Of a stretch of DNA of 64,000 nucleotides, positions 45,494 through 60,299 are shown in pieces. Each line of letters begins with the position of its first letter. The first letter of the stretch is position 1. The position numbers and the translations under genes were made by a program. Source of the stretch: Sinohyriopsis cumingii (Eukaryota > Mollusca > Bivalvia > Unionida > Unionidae); the NCBI GenBank assembly GCA_028554795.2, contig CM068842.1, forward strand, positions 25,950,590-26,014,589, in the 5' to 3' direction. The notes beneath the pieces are model-generated. The model worked only from the letters and a program-made list of their open reading frames with translations, did not search any database and was not told the DNA's origin.

Positions 45494-46344
45494 TTGGTCA
45501 CTGGGTCCATTGCAGAATCAGGCTTTATCTGGAATTACACTATTATGAAGATTATTATGAAGTGTGTCATAATGAGGGATAGCTGAACTTGTGTCTTGCT
45601 AATGCAGACATGACAAAAAGCATCTTATCTGACCATGAGTTTTTATTTTTGCATTAAGTGTGGCAGTATAGTTCAATTAATCACTTGAAAAATTCTTGCC
45701 ATCAATGGCTTAGATGGGTAACATGTCAGACAAATAACACAGATTCAGGTGTTAAACCTTTTCAGATCAAGGCACTTTACTCTAACAGTGCCTCAAAATG
45801 ATATTATTTCTACCGTATGTACTTGCTTACAAAATGAGTCAAACTGCACAGGAGTCACATAATGCTGGCAGACCTGGGTCTGTGCAGTTCATTTGGAGTC
45901 ATCGGTAGAAAACCAACACAGACCCCAATTTATAAGGTGCCTTATGATACAAGAGATTAGGATCTTAGTTTTTGCAGTTTGACTTGAACTATAAATGAGT
46001 ATAGAAAGCATCCATGCATTGCTGTGCCATTGAAGAACTAAACAAATCACATGGAAATCCCATTACTACAGACTCTCTGACAAGTGGATTCCCATACTGC
46101 ATCCTATAAATGCTGGACAAATGAAGTTTGTTTGATTTGGTGTTTACAGCAAAACAACACAAGAATGTTAATTAGTGCCAAGGCAATTAGAATAAAGTGT
46201 CGTGTCTAACTACATAACATGAGCTGACCTGATGGTGGAATACCACCCTATACTGTATCAGTCATGAGTCCACAAGACTAACCCTATACTGTATCAGTCA
46301 TGAGTCCACAATACTAACCACTGACCCACTGTGGCTCCAATAAA

Positions 46345-46570
46345 TAGTTTTGTTGGGTTTAACATCAGTTTTTCAGCATGACAGCCAGCATATTTTGGCA
46401 GAGGAAGAACCTGTAAAATACTCCTGACCAATGCTAAGCTAATGGCAAACTTTCTCACATGCCTACATTGGTCAAGCCCAGATTTACATCCCCACCACTC
46501 CAGCGACAGAGGTGACGTGTGAGTGATCTGTAAGGCCAGTGCCTTAGACCACTTGGCCACCTAAGACCGC
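46345..46570 (-). mobile_element. SINE family 2 copy
   Basis: It has gggtttaacatcagtttttc, ttggcagaggaagaacctgt and aaactttctcacatgcctac. The reversed head is ccttagaccacttggccacc. It is older than the copy at 24278. Confidence 0.75.
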
Positions 46571-46699
46571 TCCAATATAACAATAACATTTAAGTGAGCA
46601 GAGGATAAAGCAACACTGAACACTTTCTGATTCACTGAGAAAAAGGACTTCTATATTATATCAAATAGCAAGTGTCCCTTGATGGAACTAATGGTCTAC

Positions 46700-47020
46700 T
46701 GGATTCCAAAAAGCAGTTCCTGGATTCCAGGATAAGACCATTTCTTCTTTTTAACTGCTCATTCTCTGATATTCTTGTGCACTAACCAGATTTTCAAGAT
46801 GAAGACCATTTCCACCACATGCTGATATGAATATCCATTCAAGAGTAGCAGCAATAACAAGATTTTCAAGACCTCAATCATACTGGATGTCACATCAGCC
46901 TTATTTTCATCTAGGACCAACTAGACACCATAACTCTTTTGGCGAACAGCCCATATTGATATGACTTTCCATTTGGGAGTAGTGACATTAAGATCTTGAA
47001 AGAGGTGCCATGTTGGCACC
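46700..47020. repeat. Dispersed CAAGATGGC-type repeat, 5' part
   Basis: It has ctggattccaggataagacc, atttcttctttttaactgct, ttttcaagatgaagaccatt, taggaccaactagacaccat and gatatgactttccatttggg. It has the same left end as the copies at 7430 and 25310, and the same orientation. Confidence 0.65.
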
Positions 47021-47034
47021 ATTTTTTATTTAAG

Positions 47035-47245
47035 TTTATTATGGTTTTGTGGCTTTAATGCCATTTTGCAGCCTATACATGGCTGCCAGAATATGGAGGA
47101 AGAGCCTGGGAAAACTACTGACCTACAGGAAATTACTGGCAAGCTTTCTCACAAACCCAGTTCTGATGAACTGAGACTTCAATCCATGCAGACTGTGCTG
47201 AGATATCAGTGATCTGTATGGTTGACCCCCTTAGACCACCCAGGG
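47035..47245 (-). mobile_element. SINE family 2 copy, degenerate
   Basis: It has ttaatgccattttgcagcct, atatggaggaagagcctggg, ggcaagctttctcacaaacc and cccccttagaccacccaggg. Confidence 0.65.
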
Positions 47246-47249
47246 CCAA

Positions 47250-48149
47250 ACTAACTTGAAATCATAAGTCAAAAGAAGAAACAGGATCTATACATTATTT
47301 TGAGCTAAGCAGCAAAATGAAGACAGGAATGTCAGGCCAAAGTAAATGTCTGCTACTCAACAGAAAAACAAAACATTAAATATGATTGTCTCCCTTATAC
47401 ACAGCCATTTCTAAGAATGGCCTCTCGTCAGAGGGAGAACATTGCAACAAACAAAGATCCAGTTTTGGACCAATAGTGAGCACAGTATTTGCATACTGTA
47501 ACAGATTGTGGGTGGGGGTATGGGGTAACTTGTGTAAACGTAATAATAAATTGCAAGAATGCTCAAAGTCAGGACCTTTTTATTTTTGACTATGAAATTG
47601 TGATAAGATGCTTAAAACAAGAAATACCACTAAACATGAATGTATGTGTCTGATTACGTGTAACGTATGCAATACACAAATGCTATAATATGCTGGCCTT
47701 CATAACCGTAACATTATCATTCAGTTAGAAATGGACAATCCACGGATTATTTTGGAAGTTAATCCTAAATTCTTAGTGTGGTGGGAGATAGCTGCTTATT
47801 TATGTGGCACCATATTACTTTTATATTAAGCTTGAATCAATAGCAGTGAATTGAATTTGTTTGAATTGAATTGATTCCTATTGTTGTACTATATATAATT
47901 CCAGTCTATTTTTGAGAATAAAGAAATTAAAATTTGTGGACTTGTCTTATTTTTATGAGTATCTATGAGCTTTTTAATGCCATCCAATAAAGTTGTAATT
48001 ATAACTACCTCAATAAAGTGTTCTTTTATATGGTGGAGAGATGTTGATAGAAGCACTAATGTTGACAGCTATCTGCCAAATTTCGAATTTCACTCCTATT
48101 TATACTCTTTGGATAGTAGTCATGTGATGTAAACATAACCAATCATTGC
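47250..48149. other. Non-coding sequence
   Basis: I see no gene or repeat structure that I can name. Confidence 0.35.
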
Positions 48150-48830
48150 TTGTCCGGGACGCCTAACAGGTCTGGTGGTGCCGAACAGATACTCTACAAC
48201 CAGCGACACAAACTGAGGGTTAATATACAATTTAACTATTATCACTTGTCCGTTCACACTCTGTCATTAGCAAATATATAAACATTACGTATTTTGTCGT
48301 GTCCGTCAAACGTCAACTTACTTGAAATTGTAACCAAGACAGTTAAGCTTGGGTGAAGAGTACACAACTACCGATGAACGCTGATAACATTGAAAATATA
48401 TTGACCAGCATAAAGGTGAAGAATACACCATTAAATATTCAAAACATACTTATTCTAGTATAAAAGAAGGCCAGCATTTACAATCAACAAGTGAAATTTA
48501 ATAAAAAAATGTGAACTTTACAAATTTACTGTGTGTTACAGGTCATGTGATCTAGTGTCGGCCATCTTGCCTGCAGACGTATTTTCGTGATGTCAGCTGT
48601 TGGAGTCATCGAGCTTAGTGCTATTCAAATGATGAGTTGAGATGGGAATTTAAGGGTGATAAACATATTTCTTGGTGTGACAAATTCATATGAAATAAGA
48701 TTCCAGAAGATTTTGTGAGTATTTAACGATGTGCGAGGTTGAATTTGATGACGCATGTTACCACATGACCAGCAATCACACTTGACATAAACATGAACAA
48801 CGGTTTAATACAGATATCAAGGTAAGTTGC
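48150..48830 (+). promoter_or_regulatory. Possible promoter / first exon of an unidentified gene
   Basis: This stretch is locally richer in CG dinucleotides and has gtcggccatcttgcc at about 48556-48570, a reverse YY1-type site common at animal transcription starts. An ATG at about 48793 in aaacATGAACAACGG runs nine codons to a strong donor, atcaag/gtaagt, near 48820. No downstream exon was identified. Speculative. Confidence 0.3.
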
Positions 48831-49639
48831 AATCTATACACTTCTGATACATTACAATGTTTGAATTCATTCTTTCAGCAGTTTATATGTTCATTGACAT
48901 GAACAACATGTTAAATTTATGACATAGAAAAACCACCCTTCCCATCCATCCTATTACAGCTTTAGAGCCCCAGGTCTATTACAATACCAACACAATTTTT
49001 AGTGTGAGAAAATGCAGGCTGTAAACACACTCTTCTGTGATCATGAACTTAATGAACAGATAAATAATGCTAAATTGACCAGTGAGGCTGTTTATATAAA
49101 AAAAAAGTCAGCGTCATATGCAATTCCTTTAGGAAAATAATGATACAACATATGATTAAAAGAATGAATCAGACTATTCCAAAGAACAATATAAGTTTAA
49201 TTTGTCATATCCTCTGTTGTGCATCTGGCATATATTTATCTTTCACTGGTATTGTATGAACAATGTTTTCTCTACCTTCTTGTATTATCATCATCATCAT
49301 TTGATACACCTGCCCAAAGAAGACATGTTGTTATTACTTTTAGGCAGCCCAGTCTTTAAGTGTCAAGTCAGCCCGGAAATGAAAATCAAGTTGGCCCAGC
49401 CTTTAAAATCAAGTCATTACAGATCAAGCAATAGATCAGAAACATCCACATGTCAAAACAGCTATGCAAGATGGATCTGATAAGGTCATCAACAATCAAA
49501 GGAGTTAGTGTAGGAGGATTATATAAAACTGATGTAAAAAAAACAAAACACACAGTGTAACAATAATACTATTACAGACAAAATATTAAAAATGACATGT
49601 CTCCATTAGGGGTGAAATGAATAATTGATACATTAGTGT

Positions 49640-50950
49640 ACTGTCACGGAATTGTATAAATCCCTTTATGTATTAAATATATGTATTCGTGTTTCGTTTT
49701 TTTGTACAACGATACCCGAGGGTGATTTTGTATATTGTACAAATATTTCGAAACAGTGAGTTCAGTTTATTATATGTTGCATGCGTGAAGTGCTTTCAAT
49801 GGGAAAAAACCAAGTCATCTAGCATACAGATGATACAGATGATGTAGAGCTACATTGTCTGTGTATAAATACCTCACCGTAAGACTAAATCTTCACATTA
49901 CGGACTATCTTATCAGTGAGCAGTCTACTTGATGGACTTGCACATCTTCAGCTGTAGAGGTATGTGAGTTATTTATTCATTTCTTGTGTACAAGTTATAA
50001 CTATTGTACTATCACATTTATTTTTGTATATTTTCTATGTAGCTTAACCTTACAGTATAATGCAAATATTTTCTATTCTTGTTTGTGACTTAGCAAGAGA
50101 TTTATATTAGCAATATAAAATTGCATCTTATTAAAAAACGTTTAGTACAATAGAATTCTTATCGGACACAGGTAGGTTCACTTTTGAACCTGTTTACTGC
50201 TTTGCAATGTCCTTCTGATAATGTAATTTGTATAGCTTACCGTATATAATGTCATTACATGTTATCATATATGCCAGTGTCATTCACAGTACACGGTGTT
50301 AGATTTAATTTCAACTGATCTAGGTCGACGTGGTACCTGCTTTAGAGATAACCATTGAAGTTGGCCATACCAGCTGTAAAGCTGAATAGCAGCCACAGAG
50401 CTGAGTAAACAGTGTTGCTGGTTGAGTAGCAGGTGATCAGGCATTACTGACCGATTGGTGGGCGCTGATTGCTTGATTGACCAAGGAATTGAATGTTGGT
50501 CAGTGTCTACCTGGAATACTCACTGCTTGATTGACCAGTGTGACTAGTAGCCAAGTGTGTTGGTGATGGAATGTTAACTCCATAGTGTAATTTTGGGGTT
50601 TGTAATACCCAGTGTTTTGTGATTGTAATGATATTTTGTATGATATCTGTCTCTTTGTTTTCATCATTTTACTATTAGAGTAAAATACCCCATTTTTCAC
50701 TATTTGAGTGAATTCATTTTTACTATTTGAGTAAAACACGTCATTCTTTTTGTCGTGTGAAATTGCTGTGAATCATTCATCTTTGTCCTTGTAATGTATA
50801 AGGTCACTTATTTGTATTTTCATTTGTTGATTAGGTTTGTGCGGATTGTGTTAATGTGTCCAATATTTGGATCTTGTACACGCATGTATTAATCATAATT
50901 TTTTCCCCATTCAAATCATTCATCAATAAACATTGTATTTGTATCACCAT
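49640..50950 (+). other. Promoter-like stretch, possibly LTR-derived
   Basis: It starts tgtcacggaattgtataaat, as many Ty3/Gypsy-type LTRs do. It has a TATA box (gtgtataaatacctc) at about 49860 and a donor-like gag/gtatgtgag near 49960. It ends near an AATAAA-type signal (catcaataaacattgt, about 50920). No target duplication or internal retroelement genes were found. Confidence 0.25.
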
Positions 50951-51433
50951 CAAAAGTGTTCTGTTATAAATCTGAAATCCAACCCAGTTATCTTGTTGCA
51001 TGTATATGTATGAATATTTTGTCCCATATTGATACAAAAGGTGAAGAATCAATACAAAACAATACTTACCATATACGGGTTACTATTACCTTCAGCCATT
51101 TGCCTTTTTATTCTTTAAATTGAGAATTCATCAGATAGAGAAGCAGACACATGTCAATAACAATGAAAAACTAGCAAAAACACCTGCTCGCCTTCTACAA
51201 ATTAGTAAACACAAGGTGACTAACATGGTTTTAAATCTGTCCCCCTCCGCGAATTCTATGCTGTTTATTTTATCTTCTCAGCAAGCTCAATACATCCAAG
51301 TAAAACAGACATTCCATACTTGCTCTTCAAATAGGATTCAAGTAGTAAACTTTTCTCATCTTTAAATAATCACTTTTACATGAAGATTTGCACTTGCTTT
51401 GCATTTTGTCAACTTGTATAAAGTCTGAGGGCT

Positions 51434-51576
51434 ATACTTCTGGCATGTAATGCAGTGAAATATGTTGTATTCAATTCTGATTGGTGGTTATTGTTTGAAC
51501 AAGTCCAGAGTAAAACAATAACCACCAATCAGAACTAACAGTAACTTATTCACTGCACAACACACCAGAAATATTG
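51434..51576. mobile_element. Foldback MITE with perfect 22-bp hairpin core
   Basis: The core arms ttctgattggtggttattgt+tt and their exact complement (51475-51496 and 51513-51534) flank a 16-nt loop. The arms extend imperfectly outward (atgcagtgaa against gtgcagtgaa, then cttctggc against tttctggt), giving a palindrome of about 140 bp with TA at both outer edges. Confidence 0.75.
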
Positions 51577-51638
51577 GCATCCACACTCAATCTAAATATA
51601 TACAAAGCAACAGAGAAAGTTTGCACAAAAGTGACCAT

Positions 51639-51935
51639 TCAGTGACCTGTAAAGCATTTCAATTGTATATAGGGAACAAGTTTGGAATGTCTCCTTTTAC
51701 ACTGATAATTTAAACTGCACGAGTTAAAGTGGGTGTTGTCAATAATTTCCTTTTTCACAAGTGTCTGTGTCTTCAGCAGTTGTTTTGCATCCATAGGAAG
51801 TACAATGTGAAGGATTTGGTTGTTAGTCATATCTGCTTCCATACTCAGACTTGTTCTAGACACAATTTTCCATGCACGAGGAAATTGCACTATTTGTAGT
51901 TTTGAAGATAACACCACAATTCCTTCCAAATTTAA
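51639..51935 (-). CDS. Candidate terminal exon of an unidentified gene
   Basis: A good acceptor (atgttttcag) opens a 98-codon frame starting LNLEGIVVLSSKLQIVQFPR, with ADMTNNQILHIVLPMDAKQL further on, and ending KCFTGH then stop. The peptide is non-repetitive and of normal composition. The exon at 55413-55500 ends in phase 0, as this one begins. A donor (acag/gtcac) at 51646 is an alternative to the stop. I do not recognise the family. Confidence 0.45.
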   Translation of the reverse strand, partial: LNLEGIVVLSSKLQIVQFPRAWKIVSRTSLSMEADMTNNQILHIVLPMDAKQLLKTQTLVKKEIIDNTHFNSCSLNYQCKRRHSKLVPYIQLKCFTGH

Positions 51936-52935
51936 CTGAAAACATGAAATTGTCAATAAAATGTTTTCAAGCATTCATGCAGTGTTAAAAAAAAAGATGG
52001 CATTGTGACCAAGACAAGCACTGCAGTTTATCAAATGGAGACGCCAGAAATGGTTCATAATGTTGAATTAAAATCACTTATACCTTACAGGTAGTCTGAA
52101 AGTGCTTATTTCATATTTTCTTTCTGGAATCTGCATGCTAGAATTACAACCAATATGTCAACAAGTATAAATAGCACCAATCTACCAATCAGAGATGTTA
52201 TTAAGATGAAAAGTTTATCAAGTTGACATGTATATTGATTATGTATCGTATTGATATACAGCAGAGGTGTATCGTTTTACCCCAAGTCTCCACATCATAC
52301 GTATAATGATTCTTCTAACTGGAGGCAATGACTACAGCAATGGACAATCACTATAGGGTATTGAGGAAGACTATGAAAGGACACTGTATGCCATTAGGTC
52401 CAAAAATGCAGAGTGCAAAATAATTCTACCACTAAGAAGAGATGTACTGGGGTCACCAGAAAATGTTATCCTAAAGAATGTTTGTGAAAACTTACAATTG
52501 TTCATTGTTCTGCAATACACGATTTAAGTCAATCAAAGTGTAATGAACTTGAACTTAAAACCATGAGACAAAATCCAACTGTTCAACTGGGTTACTGCTG
52601 GGATGCCAAGGAATATGGACCAATATAGAGAAGTTGTAATAGGGGTTAGGCATGAGTGAGAATGCTGCATGCATCATGGAGCTGTGACATGTTACACAGA
52701 GGTGTCTGTATTGTGCAAAGCAGGGGCATGTAACACTGAGGTGTCTGCACTGAAAACAGATTTATTATAATTTTTAAAATTAACAAGGACATAAACAAAA
52801 GTCATGTACATACCATTGTTATGTGCTTCAGACATGGTCACATCATTTCACCCAGCACAAGTCTGTACATTTTTTGTCAGAGTAGCCTACTAATAGTACA
52901 TTAACTGCCATGTATACAATCTGATTTTTACATAA

Positions 52936-55035
<2,100 letters not shown>

Positions 55036-55041
55036 TGACAT

Positions 55042-55074
<33 letters not shown>

Positions 55075-55232
55075 GTGTATCCCCTAGGGGTTCAAGATTG
55101 AGAGTAAAACAAAATTCCCTTGGTGTCAGACTAAATAAACAAAAAAAGCAATCTTTAGTGTCAAAATGTGTGTGTGTCAAATTATAAAATGTATCGGCCT
55201 CTGATGCACTGTACAAATGAAGATAAAGGGAA

Positions 55233-55306
<74 letters not shown>
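55036..55306. repeat. Microsatellites (ACAT)n(AC)n and (CT)n(AT)n
   Basis: (ACAT)n(AC)n lies at 55038-55074, and (CT)n followed by (AT)n at about 55236-55306. Confidence 0.93.
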
Positions 55307-55308
<2 letters not shown>

Positions 55309-55412
55309 ATCCCTTGGTAATACCCCCCTTCCCATGTAAATTACAATCACATCATGGCAGATATTAGTCTTTTCAAACCGCACTGGATGATGAAAACTGT
55401 GTACTCACATAC

Positions 55413-55500
55413 ATGAAACCAAAACTGACAAACAACAACAGTGCAGGCTGGTATGAAACCATGTTCAGAATCTAGTACTTCATTTCCTAAGGGCACAAAC
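55413..55500 (-). CDS. Candidate internal exon of the same unidentified gene
   Basis: An 88-nt block lies between an acceptor (gtacatgcag) and a donor (gtatgtgag). It encodes FVPLGNEVLDSEHGFIPACT, then VVVCQFWFH, and joins in phase to the exon at 51935. The intron between them would contain the inverted pogo-like copy B. Confidence 0.4.
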
Positions 55501-55959
55501 CTGCATGTACACAGGATATCTGCACATGGTAGGAAATAACAAATACAGTGAAGCAATTACTTTAAGGAATCTTTAGCATGTTTGATTGTGGATACTTTTA
55601 AAAACAGTACAGAAAAAAATGAACAAAAGGAAATTGTATGTTGCTACTTTTTTTTAGCATGCATCTGTAATTATGTTTCTGTGAAATCACTAAAGGTTTT
55701 GGCATACATTGTTACAACTGACCAAAAACAACCTGAGACAAGTATGAATTGTAAATCAGTAAGGACATACATGAAATGCAAATCAATTAGATTTCTATCG
55801 GACAGGTGAGGATAATCTGAGAATGTCCTTTAGACAGGTATGCTCAAGGGAGCTATATAACTGCTTACTTATGCAAAGCAAAAGCCCACTGCTACAAAAC
55901 AACAACCAATAAATCACTGAGGCTTTAACTTAATATATTAAAATAAAAAAATGCAAGAG

Positions 55960-58900
55960 AGTGCATTACTGTCATGAGGCTGCTGTTCATTATTGGCATG
56001 GGAATCTTGTACATCATTGTCTTTTGACTGTTGTTCATTACTGTCATGTGAATGTTGTACATCATTGTCATGAAAGTGCAGTGCATCGTAATCATGATAA
56101 TGTTGTCCATTATTATCATATGAATGCTGATCATTACTGTCATATGAATGCTGTCCATTCCTGTCATATGAATGCTGTCCATTATCATGATATGAATGCT
56201 GTCTATTCCTGTCATATAAATGCTGTCCATCATCATCTTATGAATGCTGTCTATTCCTGTCATATAAAAGCTGTCCGTTATCATGATATGAATGCTGATC
56301 ATTACTGTCATATGAATGCTGTCCATTATCATTATATGAATGCTGTCTATTCCTGTCATATAAATGCTGTCCATCATCATCTTATGAATGCTGTCTATTC
56401 CTGTCATATAAAAGCTGTCCGTTATCATGATATGAATGCTGATCATTACTGTCATATGAATGCTGTCCATTCCTGTCATATGAATGCTGTCCATTATCAT
56501 CTTATGAATGCTGTCCATTAATGTCATATGAATGTCGTCCATTCCTGTCATATGATTGCTGTCCATTATCATCTTATGAATGCTGTCCATTCCTGTCATA
56601 TGAATACTGTCCATTATCATCTTATGAATGCTGTCCATTCCTGTCATATGAATGCTGTCCATTATCATCTTATGAATGCTGTCCATTACCGTCATATGAA
56701 TGTTGTCCATTACTATCATATGAATGCTGTCCGTTATCATCATATGAATGCTGTCCATTATCATCATATGAATGTTGTCCATTATCATCATATGAATGCT
56801 GTCCATTACTGTCATATCAATGCTATCGGTTATTATCATATGAATGCTGTCCATTATTATCATATGAATGCTGTCCATTATTGTCATATGAATGCTGTCC
56901 ATTACTATCATATGAATGCTGTCCATTATCATCATATGAATGCTGTCCATTATTATCATATGAATGCTGTCCATTATTGTCATATGAATGCTGTCCATTA
57001 CTATCATATGAATGCTGTCCATTATCATATGAATGCTGTCCATTATCATCTTATGAATGTTGTCCATTATCATCATATGAATGCTGTCCATTAGTGTCAT
57101 ATCAATGCTATCGGTTATTATCATATGAATACTATCCTTTATTATCATATGAATGTTGTTCATTATTGTCATATGAATGCTGTCCATTATTGTCATATGA
57201 ATGCTGTCCATTACCATCATATGAATGCAGTCGATTATTGTCATATGAATGCAGCCCTTTATTACCATATGAATGCTGTCCATTACTGTTGTATGAATGC
57301 TGTCCATTAGTCATATAAATGCTGTCCATTATCATCATATGAATGCTGTCCATTACTGTCATATGAATGCTGTCCATTATCATCATATGAATGCTGTCCA
57401 TTACTGTCATATGAATGCTGTCCATTACCGTCGTATGAATGCTGTCCATTATCATCATATGAATGCTGTCCATTATTGTCATATGAATGCTGTCCATTAC
57501 TGTCAAATGAATACTGTCCATTATCATCATATGAATGCTGTCCATTATCATCACATGAATGTTGTCCGTTATCATCACATGAATGCTGTCCATTATTGTC
57601 ATATGAATGCTGTCCATTACTGTCATATGAATGCTGTCCATTATCATCACATGAATGTTGTCCATTATCATCACATGAATGCTGTCCATTATTGTCATTA
57701 GAATGCTGTCCATTACTGTCATATGAATGCTGTCGATTACTGTCATATGAATGCTGTCCATTACTGTCATATGAATGCTGTCCATTATCATCATATGAAT
57801 GCAGTCCGTTATTGTCTTGTGAATGCAGTCCGTTCAGGGGCAGATTAAAGCTCACTGGTGCCCTAAGCACTGACAAATCTTGGTGCCCCCCTCCTTTCCA
57901 CGTACACCTGGGAAGATAACCCTAGGGTGCACCATGATCAAGAAACAGAACATTATGATCAATTTGCACTAGTTTTATCAATTTTTTTTACAAATCTTCA
58001 TTCGGTTTTTTTCTTTTCACCCTTTTCTCAACTTTGTGGTGCCCCCTTTGGCCCTGGTGCCCTAAGCACGTGCTTAATCTGCTTAATGGTTAATAAGCCC
58101 CTGAGTTCGTTATCATCATATGAATGCTGTCCATTACTGTCATGTGAATGCTGTCCATTATCATCATATGAATGCTGTCCATTATCATCATATGAATCCT
58201 GTCCATTATCATCACATGAATGCTGTCCATTACTGTCATATTAATGCTGTCCATTACTGTCATATGAATGCTGTCCATTATCATCATATGAATGCAGTCC
58301 GTTATCATCATATGAATGTTGTCCATTATCATCACATGAATGCTGTCCATTATTGTCATGTGAATGCAGTCCATTATTATCATATGAATGCTGTCCATTA
58401 TTGTCATGTGAATGCAGTCGGTTATTATCATATGAATGCTGTCCATTATTGTCATGTGAATGCAGTCAGTTATTATCATATGAATGCTGTCCATTACTGT
58501 CATACCATTATTGTCATGTGAATGCAGTCCGTTATTATCATACGAATGCTGTCCATTATTGTCATGTGAATGCAGCCAGTTATTATCATATGAATCCTAT
58601 CCATTATTGTCATGTGAATGCAGTCAGTTATCATCATGTGAATGCTGTCCATTATTGTCATGTGAATGCAGTCCGTTATCATATGAATGCTGTCCATTAT
58701 TGTCATGTGAATGCAGTCTATTATTATCATATGAATACTGTCCATTATTGTCATGTGAATGCAGTCAGTTATTATCATACGAATGCTGTCCATTACTGTC
58801 ATATGAATGCTGTCCATTATCATCATATGAATGCTGTCCATTATCACATGAATGTTGTCCATTATCATCATATGAATGCTGTCCATTACTGTCATATGAA

Positions 58901-59620
58901 TGCTGTCCATTATTGTCATGTGAATGCAGTCAGTTATTATCATATGAATGCTGTCCATTACTGTCATCTGAATGCAGTCAGTTATTATCATATGAATGCT
59001 GTCCATTATTGTCATGTGAATGCAGTCCGTTATTATCATATGAATGCTGTCCATTATTGTCATGTGAATGCAGTCCGTTATTATCATATGAATGCTGTCC
59101 ATTATTGTCATGTGAATGCAGTCAGTTATTATCATATGAATGCTGTCCATTATTGTCATGTGAATACAGTCTGTTATCATATGAATGCTGTCCATTATTG
59201 TCATATGAATGCAGTCCATTATTATCATATGAATACTGTCCATTATTGTCATGTGAATGCAGTCAGTTATTATCATATGAATGCTGTCCATTACTGTCAT
59301 ATGAATGCTGTCCATTATCATATGAATGCTGTCCATTATCACATGAATGTTGTCCATTATCATCATATGAATGCTGTCCATTACTGTCATATCAATGCTG
59401 TCCATTATCATCATATGAATGCTGTCCATTACTGTCATATGAATGCTGTCCATTATCATCATATGAATGCTGTCCATTACTGTCATATGAATGCTGTCCA
59501 TTATTATCATATGAATGCTGTCCATTATTATCATATGAATGCTGTCCATTATTGTCATATGAATGCAGTCCATTATCATCATATGAATGCTGTCCATTAA
59601 TGTCATGTGAATTTTGTGAA
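55960..59620. repeat. 24-bp minisatellite, about 140 units
   Basis: Units are catatgaatgctgtccatta followed by tcat, ttgt, ctgt or ttat. A second class (catgtgaatgcagtccgtta) alternates with the first between about 58300 and 59250, giving a ~48-bp dimer. The array is interrupted by the MITE at 57835-58103. Because the unit is eight codons without a stop, frames of 100-460 residues open on both strands; these are not genes. Confidence 0.97.
57835..58103. mobile_element. hAT MITE, 269 bp, with 8-bp target duplication
   Basis: The ends are CAGGGGCAGATTAA and, reversed, CAGGGGCTTATTAA. Flanking 8-mers agtccgtt (57827-57834) and agttcgtt (58104-58111) differ at one base. The interior holds two direct copies of ctggtgccctaagcac and no coding sequence. 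Confidence 0.9.
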
Positions 59621-59809
59621 TTATTGTCATGCAAGTGGTGTACATTATTGCTATGTGACCTGTGTATTAGACTGTGATGTCCATGTTGTTTAAGTGTCAT
59701 GTGACTTTTGTGCATCATTGTCATGTGAGTTGTACATTACTGTCAAGTCAAATGTTGTGTCCTGAAAAATCATTAATTTCAAAAATCAATCTCTTACTGA
59801 AAAATCAAT

Positions 59810-59920
59810 CAAACTTGTACGGATATGTTCCCATATTGATTTGTATGGATGTGTTCCCATTTTGATTTGTACAGATGTTTTCCCATCTTGATTTGCACAG
59901 TACAGTTCCCATAATGATTT
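59810..59920. repeat. Short ~27-bp repeat
   Basis: Four diverged copies of cccatattgatttgtacgga followed by tatgtt. Confidence 0.8.
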
Positions 59921-59934
59921 GTTTCTAAAACATA

Positions 59935-60290
59935 TGAATCACCGAGTCTGGAAAGATATGCTTTCAAAAATAGGAATTGTATTCCGAGCACCAATAACTG
60001 AATCTTGAGAGATATGCTTTAAAAAATAGAAACTGTATTGCCTAAGCACCAATAACTGAATCTGGAGGGATATGCTTACAAAAATAGGAATTGTATTCCC
60101 TAAGCACCAATAACTGAATCTGGAGGGATATGCTTTCAAAAATAGGAATTGTATTCCCTAAGCAACAATAACTGAATCTGGAGGGATATGCTTTCAAAAA
60201 TAGGAATTGTATTCCCTGAGCACCAATCACCATATCTGTAGGGATATGCTTTCAACAACATAAATTGTATCCCCTACTCACCAATCACTG
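59935..60290. repeat. ~58-bp tandem repeat, about six copies
   Basis: Units contain tctggagggatatgctttca, aaaataggaattgtattccc and taagcaccaataactgaa. Confidence 0.93.
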
Positions 60291-60299
60291 CCTCTGAGT

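Noticed and set aside
55925-59677. Many 100-460-residue frames on both strands
   Set aside because: They are products of the 24-bp (eight-codon) minisatellite. Frames overlap in several phases and both directions, and variants are not codon-biased.
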